From positions 1 to 6,163 of the forward strand of contig CAJKRH010000070.1 in NCBI GenBank assembly GCA_905202255.1: a DNA stretch of 6,163 nucleotides. The letters are read 5' to 3'. The DNA is from an uncultured Ruminococcus sp. GTDB taxonomy: Bacteria > Bacillota > Clostridia > Oscillospirales > CAG-272. Positions 1-5,628 of this stretch are shown in pieces. The notes below the pieces were generated by a model. It saw only the letters and a program-made list of their open reading frames with translations. It made no database searches and was not told where the DNA came from. Position 1 is the stretch's first letter. Each line of letters begins with the position of its first letter. The position numbers and the translations under genes are program-made.

Positions 1-11
1 GGAAGAAGATT

Positions 12-369
12 TTTAAGAGGGAGGAAAGCCCTCTTAAATGACTTTTGGTACTTTTGGTCATGCAAAAGTACGATAAGATAAAAGTAGTTTTATGTATCAT
101 CGCGGGTCGTCGACGGCGCCGACCCCTACAAGATAAAGTCGGAGTACAGCAAACAGCCAAAACAAAAGATATATGCCTTTTCGCTTTTTCTTTTGCAGAA
201 GCAGGCGCAAAAGAAAAAGCTACAAAAAAGAAAACGCCGAAATAAGATTTCGCGCTCTGCGGAGCGCGACAAGGACTCCGCGTCCTCGACCTCGCAAGCC
301 TTTAAAAAGGCTTGAGCGAAATTTCTATTATGGCGGGCGAAAACTTTAATGATGGTGCGTGAAAACTTT
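12..369 (-). repeat. Composite palindromic intergenic element, left copy
   Basis: No credible gene lies in the first 405 bases. Read on the minus strand, the element runs in this order: two AAAGTTTTC units (331-369); a hairpin at 295-314 (arms CAAGCCTTT and AAAGGCTTG); a hairpin at 270-288; a perfect 8-bp hairpin at 250-269 (TCGCGCTC and GAGCGCGA); a perfect 13-bp hairpin at 183-220 (arms GCTTTTTCTTTTG and CAAAAGAAAAAGC); a variable middle with an imperfect palindrome at 104-125; a 9-bp hairpin at 48-71 (GTACTTTTG and CAAAAGTAC); and a terminal 10-bp hairpin at 12-38. The same series recurs inverted at 5371-5720. It looks like a non-autonomous, MITE- or REP-like repeat. No transposase or target-site duplication is visible. 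Its function and exact ends are unknown. Confidence 0.8.
331..369 (-). repeat. AAAGTTTTC tandem units, two copies
   Basis: On the minus strand, unit 1 (369-348) starts AAAGTTTTCACGCACC and unit 2 (347-331) reads AAAGTTTTCGCCCGCC. They open the left composite element. The inverted partner at 5371-5447 has four units and ends with the same AAAGTTTTCGCCCGCC, so unit number differs between the copies. Confidence 0.75.
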
Positions 370-406
370 ACCCATGGAGAGCCAACATTAAGAGAGCAAA
401 ACAAGC

Positions 407-434
407 AAAAAATATCCGCCTATTTCAGGCGGAC
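407..434 (-). terminator. Intrinsic terminator after clpX
   Basis: On the minus strand, six bases past the clpX stop codon, TCCGCC and GGCGGA form a 6-bp stem around TGAAATA (a T-A pair may close it further). The stem is followed by TATTTTTTG. This is a canonical rho-independent terminator and ends the tig-clpP-clpX transcript. The plus strand also has a T run after the stem (436-441), so it may stop transcription from both sides. Confidence 0.88.
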
Positions 435-439
435 ATTTT

Positions 440-1696
440 TTATGCTTCTTTTTTGATGTATTTTATTTTCTTTGTCTCTACGGTATCAAGATCTACTTTT
501 ACGCCCGAAATATCCTTCATGGAGGGTGCTTCATACATTGCGGGGAGCATTATCTCCTCCATTATGGAGCGCAGACCGCGCGCGCCGGCATTGCGTGCTA
601 TGGCAAGCTCGGCTATCTTCTTGACGGCACCGTCTGTTATCTCCAATTTCAGGTCATCCATTTTGAAAAGCTTCACATACTGCTTGATAAGCGAATTTTT
701 CGGTTCGCGGAGTATGCGGGTGAGCGCGTCGGCATCGAGCTTTTCCAGACCGACGATGACAGGCAGTCTGCCCACCATTTCGGGGATGAGCCCGTATTTC
801 ACGATATCATGCGGAGTGACATCGATGAAGGTCGCATTTTTGTTTTCCTGCTTCTTTTCTTCACCGCGGAAACCTATCGACTGCTTGCCGTTTCTCTGCT
901 CGATTATCTGTTCCAGCCCGTCAAAAGCGCCGCCGCAGATAAAGAGGATATTTTCCGTATTTATCTGAATGAAATCCTGCCCCGGGTGCTTTCTGCCGCC
1001 CTGCGGAGGCACATTTGCCACAGTGCCCTCGAGAATCTTCAGCAGTGCCTGCTGGACGCCCTCGCCCGAAACATCGCGTGTGATCGAGCGATTTTCACTC
1101 TTGCGCGAGATTTTGTCTATTTCGTCGATATAAATAATACCTTTTTGTGCAAGCTCCACATCATAATCCGCCGCCTGAATGAGACGGAGCAATATGTTTT
1201 CCACATCCTCGCCGACATAACCCGCTTCCGTAAGCGTCGTGGCATCGGCTATGGCAAAAGGAACCTTCAGGAGCTTTGCCAGCGTCTGCGCAAGAAAAGT
1301 CTTGCCCACGCCTGTAGGACCTATGAGCAGAACATTGCTCTTCTGAATCTCCACGCCGTCATCTTTTTTCTTGCCTTTCAGCGCTGAAATTCGCTTGTAA
1401 TGATTGTATACGGCGACGCAGAGCGCCTTTTTTGCCGCGTCCTGACCGATGACATATTCATCAAGCTTTGCTTTCAGCTCGGCAGGCTTGGGCAGCTCGG
1501 TAAGCGGCGGTATTTCGCCGTCCGGCGCTCCCTCCATGTAGTCATCTATCATTCGCTTTGCGCGGACTACGCAGTCGTCGCATATATAAATCCCGGGTAT
1601 CAGCGAGGGAACAAGCCCTGCCGCCTGACTTTCGGGTATTCCGCAAAATGCGCAGCGGTTTTCCGGTTCATTTGTCTTTTTCTTCTTGTCCGCCAC
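440..1696 (-). CDS. clpX: ATP-dependent Clp protease ATP-binding subunit ClpX
   Basis: A 418-residue AAA+ unfoldase that recognises tagged or damaged proteins, unfolds them with ATP and passes them to ClpP in the cytoplasm. The N-terminal zinc-binding domain has C15, C18, C39 and C42. Walker A is GPTGVGKT (126-133), the pore-1 loop is GYVG (159-162), Walker B contains IDEID (190-194), and the pore-2 region RDVS is at 207-210. The ClpP-docking IGF tripeptide is at 274-276. The arginine-finger segment GLIPEMVGRLP (302-312) and sensor-2 GARGLR (371-376) are present. Length is normal for the family and nothing is missing. The start codon is GTG at 1694-1696, with GGAGG at 1702-1706 giving a short 5-base spacer; the ADKKKK lead before the zinc finger fits. 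It lies 37 bases after clpP with no terminator between, so it is probably co-transcribed with clpP and tig. No lon follows. Confidence 0.98.
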   Translation of the reverse strand: MADKKKKTNEPENRCAFCGIPESQAAGLVPSLIPGIYICDDCVVRAKRMIDDYMEGAPDGEIPPLTELPKPAELKAKLDEYVIGQDAAKKALCVAVYNHYKRISALKGKKKDDGVEIQKSNVLLIGPTGVGKTFLAQTLAKLLKVPFAIADATTLTEAGYVGEDVENILLRLIQAADYDVELAQKGIIYIDEIDKISRKSENRSITRDVSGEGVQQALLKILEGTVANVPPQGGRKHPGQDFIQINTENILFICGGAFDGLEQIIEQRNGKQSIGFRGEEKKQENKNATFIDVTPHDIVKYGLIPEMVGRLPVIVGLEKLDADALTRILREPKNSLIKQYVKLFKMDDLKLEITDGAVKKIAELAIARNAGARGLRSIMEEIMLPAMYEAPSMKDISGVKVDLDTVETKKIKYIKKEA

Positions 1697-1733
1697 TTTT
1701 TCCTCCGTTCACCGACAGTCTGCCGGTTTTATT

Positions 1734-2315
1734 TTAAAGTCTTTTGTCGATAACCTTGTCGATAAGTCCGTATTCCGCGGCTTCTGCGGCGGAAAGGAAA
1801 TTATCGCGCTCGGTATCGCGTGTTATTTCTTCTATGCTCTTGCCCGTGCGCTCGGAAAGAACGGTATTCAGACGCTCGCGCGTTTTGATGATATGGTCGG
1901 CATGGATTTTCATATCGCTTGCCTGACCCTGCATACCGCCGAGCGGCTGATGAATCATTATTTCACTGTTCGGCAGGGCATATCTCTTGCCCTTTGCGCC
2001 TGCGGCGAGAAGAAATGCGCCCATGCTTGCCGCCATGCCTACGCAGATGGTGGAAACATCGCATTTGATGAAGTTCATCGTATCGAATATCGCAAAGCCT
2101 GCGCTGACGGAGCCGCCGGGGCTGTTGATATAGAGGCTGATATCCTTTGTATTGTCCTGCGCCTCGAGATAGAGAAGCTGGGCTACTACGAGCGATGCCG
2201 TAGCATCGTTTACTTCATCGGAAAGAAATATTATTCTGTCATTGAGAAGGCGGGAATAGATATCGTATGAACGCTCGCCCCTGCCTGTCTGCTCCACAAC
2301 ATATGGTACCAACAT
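1734..2315 (-). CDS. clpP: ATP-dependent Clp protease proteolytic subunit ClpP
   Basis: A 193-residue serine peptidase. In this family two heptameric rings form a closed chamber in the cytoplasm that degrades chains delivered by ClpX or other Clp ATPases. The catalytic triad is S97 (in GMAASMGA), H122 (in MIHQP) and D171 (in TERDNF), at the classic spacing. The oxyanion-side segment INSPGGSV (63-70) and the N-terminal LVPYVVEQTGRGERSYDIYS are typical. The start is ATG at 2313-2315, with GGAGG (2324-2328) eight bases upstream. The frame stays open for 24 more residues upstream, but those have no family resemblance and no comparable binding site. There is no long propeptide. The gene sits between tig and clpX, the usual Bacillota arrangement. 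No CtsR or CIRCE operator was seen upstream. Confidence 0.98.
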   Translation of the reverse strand: MLVPYVVEQTGRGERSYDIYSRLLNDRIIFLSDEVNDATASLVVAQLLYLEAQDNTKDISLYINSPGGSVSAGFAIFDTMNFIKCDVSTICVGMAASMGAFLLAAGAKGKRYALPNSEIMIHQPLGGMQGQASDMKIHADHIIKTRERLNTVLSERTGKSIEEITRDTERDNFLSAAEAAEYGLIDKVIDKRL

Positions 2316-2351
2316 TATAAAAACCTCCGTATTTTCGTATTTTTTGCCTGA

Positions 2352-2381
2352 AAATGCGCTTTTTCGCGCTTTTTCGCATTT
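2352..2381 (-). repeat. Tandem GCGCTTTTTC decamer within a small inverted repeat
   Basis: Two direct copies of GCGCTTTTTC (2356-2365 and 2366-2375) lie between AAATGCG (2352-2358) and CGCATTT (2375-2381), which can pair. This sits in the leader between tig and clpP, about 40 bases ahead of the clpP start. The pairing is weak with a long loop, and no function can be assigned. Confidence 0.5.
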
Positions 2382-2386
2382 AATCA

Positions 2387-2415
2387 AATTCGCAGGACAA
2401 AAATGCCTGCGAATT
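2387..2415 (-). promoter_or_regulatory. Intercistronic stem-loop between tig and clpP
   Basis: On the minus strand a perfect 10-bp stem (AATTCGCAGG with CCTGCGAATT) encloses a 9-base loop, CATTTTTGT. It begins 10 bases after the tig stop codon. No T run follows (the next bases are TGATTAAATG), so it is not a clean intrinsic terminator. Likely roles are protection of the upstream mRNA end, an RNA processing site, or partial attenuation that sets tig and clpPX at different levels; this is inference. Confidence 0.7.
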
Positions 2416-2425
2416 CAAAAATTCA

Positions 2426-3817
2426 TTATTTGTCTTCGCTCTCGGAAGCTTTCTCCTCAGCGGGAGCTTCCTCGGCGGAAGCTTCCTCAGCGGGAGCTTC
2501 TTTCTTTGCGGTTTTCTTTGCCGTGCTCTTCTTGCGCTGCTTTGTGATAACTGCGTTGTCACGGACAAGAAGCGCTGCCTTGCCTACGAGAACATCCTCG
2601 CGGATGGATTCTGCGGGAATATTTTCCTTGATTTTTTCGACTTCCATGCCGTATGCTTCGGCAATCTTACCGAACTCTGCCTCGATATCCTCATCGGTAG
2701 CCTCGAGATTTTCGGCTCTTGCTATAGCCTCGAGAGCAAGTCTGGATTTAACCTGCTTGACAGCCTGCGGACGGAAATCCTCGCGGAGCTGCTCCATGGT
2801 TTTGCCCGTATAGCCGAGGAATGTATTGAGGTCGAGACCGCTGTAGCGCAGACGCATCTCATAGTCGCGAAGAGCCGCGTCTGTTTCGTTTTCAAACATA
2901 ACCTCGGGGATATCGCCCTCGGTCTTTGCTATAAGCTCAGCCATGAGCTGCTCATCGACTGCGGCATCCGCTGTCTTGTTTGCGCTCTCTTCCATTTTTG
3001 CCTTTACGCTTGCCTTATATTCAGCGAGTGTATCGAATTCGGAAACATCCTTTGCAAATTCGTCGTCAAGCTCGGGAAGCTGGCTTTCCTTTATCTCATG
3101 AATCTTGCACTTGAATACTGCGGGCTTGCCTGCAAGCTCTGTTGCATGGTATTCATTCGGGAATGTGACATTTACATCGAAATCTTCGCCGATGCTCTTG
3201 CCGACTATCTGCTCTTCAAAACCGGGGATAAACTGACCGGAGCCGAGCTTGAGAGAATAATTTTCTGCCTTGCCGCCTTCAAAAGCCTTGCCGTCTGCAT
3301 AGCCGTCGAAATCAAATACTACTTCGTCGCCGTTCTGCGCGGGTCTGTCGGAGATTTCGAGCACGCGGGCATTTCTCTCGCGAACCTTTTCTATCTCGGC
3401 GTCAACTGCCTCATCGGCAACCGTAACATTCTCTCTTGTAGCCTTGAGACCCTTGTATTCGGTAACTGTGAGGAGCGGGCGGGTAAATACCTTTGCCGTG
3501 ATGACAACGCCGCTTTCGTCGATGGACTTGATGTCTATCTCGGGACGACTGACCGTATCGAGCTTTGTCTCTGCGAGAACAGCCTCATATTCCTTCGGGA
3601 GAAGGTTATTGAGCGCATCCTCATAGAAAACGCCCTCGCCGTACATTTTTTCGATGAATGCCTTGGGAGCCTTTCCGCGGCGGAAGCCGGGAACATTGAA
3701 TTTGGAAGCGTTTTTCTTATAAACATTATTCACTTCCGCATCAAATGCGGCGCGGTCGATGGAAAATTCGATTTCCTTTTCGTTTGTTGCAATGTCTTTT
3801 ACATTAAGAAGCTTCAT
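2426..3817 (-). CDS. tig: Trigger factor (ribosome-associated chaperone and peptidyl-prolyl isomerase)
   Basis: A 463-residue chaperone that docks at the ribosomal exit tunnel and shelters nascent chains. The N-terminal ribosome-binding domain carries the signature VPGFRRGKAP (42-51). An FKBP-type prolyl isomerase domain spans about 150-245 (NGDEVVFDFDGY, then SGQFIPGFEEQIVG). The helical C-terminal chaperone domain follows to about 425. The protein is some 30-40 residues longer than well-known homologues because of a low-complexity tail: lysine-rich (426-439), then acidic and alanine-rich (440-463) with EAPAE-type repeats. The start is ATG at 3815-3817, with AAAGGA (3828-3833) ten bases upstream. 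It is the first gene of the likely tig-clpP-clpX operon and has its own strong promoter at 3900-3928. Confidence 0.98.
   Translation of the reverse strand: MKLLNVKDIATNEKEIEFSIDRAAFDAEVNNVYKKNASKFNVPGFRRGKAPKAFIEKMYGEGVFYEDALNNLLPKEYEAVLAETKLDTVSRPEIDIKSIDESGVVITAKVFTRPLLTVTEYKGLKATRENVTVADEAVDAEIEKVRERNARVLEISDRPAQNGDEVVFDFDGYADGKAFEGGKAENYSLKLGSGQFIPGFEEQIVGKSIGEDFDVNVTFPNEYHATELAGKPAVFKCKIHEIKESQLPELDDEFAKDVSEFDTLAEYKASVKAKMEESANKTADAAVDEQLMAELIAKTEGDIPEVMFENETDAALRDYEMRLRYSGLDLNTFLGYTGKTMEQLREDFRPQAVKQVKSRLALEAIARAENLEATDEDIEAEFGKIAEAYGMEVEKIKENIPAESIREDVLVGKAALLVRDNAVITKQRKKSTAKKTAKKEAPAEEASAEEAPAEEKASESEDK
2441..2500 (-). repeat. 15-bp tandem repeat coding the trigger factor tail
   Basis: Four 15-base units encode EAPAE, EASAE, EAPAE and EKASE (residues 440-459). 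Units 2456-2470 and 2486-2500 are identical (CTCAGCGGGAGCTTC on the plus strand). Unit 2471-2485 differs at two positions, and 2441-2455 is degenerate. Such a repeat can change length by slippage without shifting the frame. Confidence 0.8.
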
Positions 3818-3899
3818 TTTTTGAAATTCCTTTCTCGGATTCGGGTGCGGAAAAACGCCTCCGAAACCTTACAAATTGTCATTTATACATACATTATAT

Positions 3900-3928
3900 A
3901 TTATACCATTTTTTTGCCGTAAAGTCAA
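3900..3928 (-). promoter_or_regulatory. Sigma-A promoter with extended -10, upstream of tig
   Basis: On the minus strand, TTGACT (3928-3923) and TATAAT (3905-3900) are separated by exactly 17 bases. TGG directly before the -10 supplies an extended -10 (TGnTATAAT). The predicted transcript start near 3893 gives a leader of about 75 bases. The -35 begins three bases after the stop codon of the phosphoesterase gene. Confidence 0.92.
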
Positions 3929-3931
3929 CTG

Positions 3932-4669
3932 TTATTTTTCTTTTTTCGGCTCTATTTTCATAGGAATAAAGTTAAGATAATCGGAAGAAATGAGCGTGAA
4001 GTCGATATCGGCATAATTTATCACGGGGCGCGCCTCGTAATTTCCGTGGATATGCCCGTAATAGCAGCGTTCAATCCCGTATTTATAAAGCGTGGCGATT
4101 ATTTCATCGCACATATAGCCCTTGAATATGGCGGGGAAATGGAGAAACATGATTTTCTCGCGCGGATGGGTCGCGTCCTCAAGCGCACAGCCTGCATCAA
4201 GGCTGAATTTTATGCGCTGAACCTCGCGCGCGATGATTTTTGTATTGCTGGCGTTTTTCACGAGGTTGTCCTTGCTCTCGTCATACCAGCCGCGCGAACC
4301 GCAGAGGATGAAATCCTCGCAGATATAGGCATTGTTATGGAGGAATGAGATGGTTTTATATTCGTTTGAAATAAGAAATTTATCAAGTTTTGCCTGCGTC
4401 TGCCACCAGTAGTCATGATTGCCTTTGAGCAGGATTTTTTTGCCCGGGAGCGCCTCGATGAAATCAAAATCGGGCTTCAGCTCCTCTGCATTCATTGCCC
4501 ATGAGATATCACCCGCCACGAGAACGGTATCGTTCTCGCCGACGGTATTTTCCCAGCCTGCCTTGATTTTTTCCGTATAATTTTCCCATCGCGGGCCGAA
4601 AACATCCATCGGCTTTGCGACGGAAAGGGAAAGATGCAGATCACCTATTGTAAATAATGCCAATTTCAT
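3932..4669 (-). CDS. Calcineurin-like metallophosphoesterase (COG1768-like)
   Basis: A 245-residue two-metal phosphoesterase of unknown substrate, predicted cytoplasmic since no signal peptide or membrane segment is seen. All metal-binding motifs are in order: GDLH (D10, H12), GD (53-54), GNHD (83-86), H177 in FLHFP, and GHIH (205-208). The stretch KPMDVFGPRWENY (19-31) and the SRGWYD motif (125-130) suggest the COG1768-type predicted phosphohydrolases; that assignment rests on memory of the family. Start choice is odd. ATG (4667-4669) has its binding site only one base away, while codon 3 is TTG (4661-4663) at a normal spacing. In-frame stops lie just upstream, so the gene cannot be longer. 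It is transcribed away from the DUF1540 gene. No terminator separates it from the tig promoter, so read-through into tig is possible. Confidence 0.92.
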   Translation of the reverse strand: MKLALFTIGDLHLSLSVAKPMDVFGPRWENYTEKIKAGWENTVGENDTVLVAGDISWAMNAEELKPDFDFIEALPGKKILLKGNHDYWWQTQAKLDKFLISNEYKTISFLHNNAYICEDFILCGSRGWYDESKDNLVKNASNTKIIAREVQRIKFSLDAGCALEDATHPREKIMFLHFPAIFKGYMCDEIIATLYKYGIERCYYGHIHGNYEARPVINYADIDFTLISSDYLNFIPMKIEPKKEK

Positions 4670-4670
4670 T

Positions 4671-4677
4671 CTCCTTT
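4671..4677 (-). promoter_or_regulatory. Unusually close ribosome binding site of the phosphoesterase gene
   Basis: AAAGGAG on the minus strand ends one base before the ATG at 4667-4669. The usual gap is 5-9 bases. From this site, the TTG of codon 3 (4661-4663) lies at a gap of seven bases. Starting there would remove only two residues and keep the D-x-H motif. Confidence 0.7.
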
Positions 4678-4684
4678 ATTAGCC

Positions 4685-4723
4685 GCCCCGAAAATGCACA
4701 CACCGCGCAAAACGGGACATGAT
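4685..4723 (+). repeat. 39-bp direct repeat, copy 1
   Basis: Starts GCCCCGAAAATGCACACA and ends GGGACATGAT. It matches 4911-4949 at 37 of 39 positions. A weaker match continues downstream to about 4770 against about 4995, including AATAAT, a GTCA stretch and a final TTTTTC. It lies directly upstream of the phosphoesterase binding site. Confidence 0.88.
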
Positions 4724-4778
4724 TTTTGAAAATCTTAAATAATATGTCAGATAAAGATTATTGTTTTTTCTGTCGGTG

Positions 4779-4803
4779 ATTTTTGAGTTTTCAACTCAAA
4801 AAT
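4779..4803. repeat. Perfect 11-bp inverted repeat
   Basis: ATTTTTGAGTT and AACTCAAAAAT surround a TTC loop. There is no T run after the 3' arm on either strand, so it does not look like an intrinsic terminator. It could be an operator or simply part of the repeat DNA between the two 39-bp copies. Confidence 0.65.
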
Positions 4804-4822
4804 TCCGTTTGATAAAAAGTTT

Positions 4823-4896
4823 TGCGCTATGAACGAAAACTCTCGACTGCCGTACACTCGTACGGCGACGCTCGGTTTTCGTCCATTCTGCGCTAT
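4823..4896. repeat. Imperfect hairpin element bracketed by TGCGCTAT
   Basis: Outer arms ACGAAAAC (4833-4840) and GTTTTCGT (4875-4882) and inner arms GCCGTAC (4849-4855) and GTACGGC (4860-4866) form a long hairpin with a symmetric internal loop and an ACTC tip. The 8-mer TGCGCTAT stands just outside on both sides (4823-4830 and 4889-4896) in the same orientation, as a target duplication or element edge would. It resembles a small mobile palindromic element. A minus-strand open frame across it is not credible. Confidence 0.6.
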
Positions 4897-4910
4897 TTTG
4901 GGCGCGGCTC

Positions 4911-4949
4911 GCCCCGAAAATGCACACATCGCGCAAAATGGGACATGAT
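4911..4949 (+). repeat. 39-bp direct repeat, copy 2
   Basis: Differs from copy 1 (4685-4723) only in a C-to-T change inside each of ACACATCG and AAAATGGG. It sits upstream of the DUF1540 promoter region. The start-to-start distance between copies is 226 bases, and the intervening DNA holds the two inverted repeats at 4779-4803 and 4823-4896. Confidence 0.88.
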
Positions 4950-4986
4950 AAATCAAAATTTTAATAATGCGTCAAGCGAAAATAAC

Positions 4987-5015
4987 GCTTTTTCAATCAG
5001 CTTTTTAAGTATAAT
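4987..5015 (+). promoter_or_regulatory. Probable promoter of the DUF1540 gene
   Basis: A perfect -10, TATAAT, lies at 5010-5015. The hexamer 17 bases upstream (GCTTTT, 4987-4992) is a poor -35, so this promoter may be weak, activator-dependent or read by another sigma factor. The predicted start near 5022 gives a leader of about 50 bases. Confidence 0.5.
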
Positions 5016-5037
5016 ATAAAAATAACTGCGCAAAATA

Positions 5038-5064
5038 TTTTTACCCGAAAGAAAGGGGTAAAAA
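5038..5064 (+). promoter_or_regulatory. Leader hairpin enclosing the DUF1540 ribosome binding site
   Basis: TTTTTACCC (5038-5046) pairs perfectly with GGGTAAAAA (5056-5064) around a GAAAGAAAG loop. The likely Shine-Dalgarno AAAGGGG (5052-5058) straddles loop and 3' arm, with its GGG paired. Most pairs are A-U, so the hairpin would be moderately stable. The gene's ATG is 12 bases past the GGGG. Confidence 0.6.
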
Positions 5065-5070
5065 ATTATT

Positions 5071-5265
5071 ATGGATAATACAAGAAAAGATACCTGCACC
5101 TGCAAGACATGCAAGGAAAATAAGGGTGTTGCCTGTGATGTAACAAACTGTTATTACCATGACGGCGAATGCCACTGCACAGCAGAGAAAATCAGCGTAG
5201 GACCGAGCTATGCAACCTCCTGCACGGATACAGTCTGCGCAACATTCAGACAGAAGAATATTTAA
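5071..5265 (+). CDS. Small cysteine-rich DUF1540-like protein
   Basis: A 64-residue protein with nine cysteines (9, 11, 14, 22, 27, 34, 36, 51, 56) and no signal peptide or membrane segment. The core CDVTNCYYHDGECHC (22-36), then ISVG (41-44) and the final C-x4-CATF (51-59), matches the DUF1540 pattern as I know it from Clostridia. The family has no firmly established function; the cysteine spacing suggests metal binding, which is inference. An extra CTCKTC cluster (9-14) precedes the core. The single ATG start has AAAGGGG 12 bases upstream inside a hairpin. It is monocistronic, with its own -10 element and a strong terminator, and is divergent from the phosphoesterase gene. Confidence 0.88.
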   Translation: MDNTRKDTCTCKTCKENKGVACDVTNCYYHDGECHCTAEKISVGPSYATSCTDTVCATFRQKNI

Positions 5266-5284
5266 GCAGGGTTTATTTATAATG

Positions 5285-5321
5285 AAAACAGTCCGCGGCA
5301 TTTTGCCGCGGCTTGTTTTTT
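5285..5321 (+). terminator. Intrinsic terminator after the DUF1540 gene
   Basis: CCGCGGC (5293-5299) and GCCGCGG (5305-5311) form a perfect 7-bp stem with an ATTTT loop, followed by CTTGTTTTTTG. Upstream AAAACAG can extend the stem through the T run after a mismatch. The structure is nearly symmetric, so it could also act on the minus strand. Confidence 0.92.
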
Positions 5322-5370
5322 GCGGCAAATTTCGGTTTGCACCGAGCTTTACTTAACTTCTGCCATCACC

Positions 5371-5447
5371 AAAGTTTTCGCGCACGATTAAAGTTTTCAC
5401 GCACAATCAAAGTTTTTGCCTGCCGACTAAAGTTTTCGCCCGCCTTT
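5371..5447 (+). repeat. AAAGTTTTC tandem array, four units
   Basis: Units begin at 5371, 5390, 5409 and 5429 with a 19-20 base period. The first two read AAAGTTTTCGCGCACGATT and AAAGTTTTCACGCACAATC. The last reads AAAGTTTTCGCCCGCC, identical to the last unit of the left array. The spacers are shorter than the units are conserved, so this is not a CRISPR array. Confidence 0.8.
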
Positions 5448-5581
5448 TGGGGAAGGCGGCGCAGTCAAGAGCGCGTAGCTCTTGTCGCGCTCCGCAGAGC
5501 GCGAAATCTCATTCCGGCGTTTTCTTTTTGATAGCTTTTTCTTTTGCGCCTGCTTCGTCAAAAGAAAAAGCGGATAGAGAG

Positions 5582-5628
5582 CCTTCTCCAGTGGGAGAAG
5601 GGGGACCGCGATAGCGGTGGATGAGGTG
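5582..5628 (+). repeat. Hairpin cargo inside the right composite element
   Basis: An 8-bp hairpin (CCTTCTCC and GGAGAAGG, 5582-5601) is followed by a 5-bp hairpin (ACCGC and GCGGT around GATA, 5605-5618) and the tail GGATGAGGTG. The left element has unrelated sequence at the same place. I recall similar sequence in intergenic DNA of gut Bacillota, but cannot verify that here. Confidence 0.6.

Noticed and set aside
45..245. 66-residue plus-strand open frame
   Set aside because: It lies within the hairpins of the left element, with arginine and lysine runs from low-complexity DNA and no ribosome binding site.
126..404. 92-residue minus-strand open frame after clpX
   Set aside because: It runs through the clpX terminator and the palindromic repeat. 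Its sequence is a translation of the hairpins, without a binding site or family resemblance.
809..1387. 192-residue plus-strand open frame opposite clpX, and similar ones opposite clpP and tig
   Set aside because: They are antisense shadows of well-conserved genes, with no binding sites or recognisable domains.
2316..2387. 24-residue N-terminal extension of ClpP
   Set aside because: The internal ATG at 2313-2315 has a strong binding site at proper spacing and gives the normal ClpP N-terminus. The extension is translated leader with hairpin repeats.
2316..2425. Heat-shock operators (CtsR box or CIRCE) upstream of clpP
   Set aside because: Neither the GGTCAAA tandem nor the TTAGCACTC inverted repeat is present here or upstream of tig.
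4747..4956. 69-residue minus-strand open frame between the phosphoesterase and DUF1540 genes
   Set aside because: It spans the hairpin element and copy 2 of the 39-bp repeat, has no binding site and matches no family I recognise.
5278..5283. TATAAT just after the DUF1540 stop codon
   Set aside because: No -35 at a suitable distance, and the DUF1540 terminator follows at once with no gene downstream.
5371..5447. Possible CRISPR array
   Set aside because: The period is only 19-20 bases with no unique spacers of normal size, and no cas genes are near.
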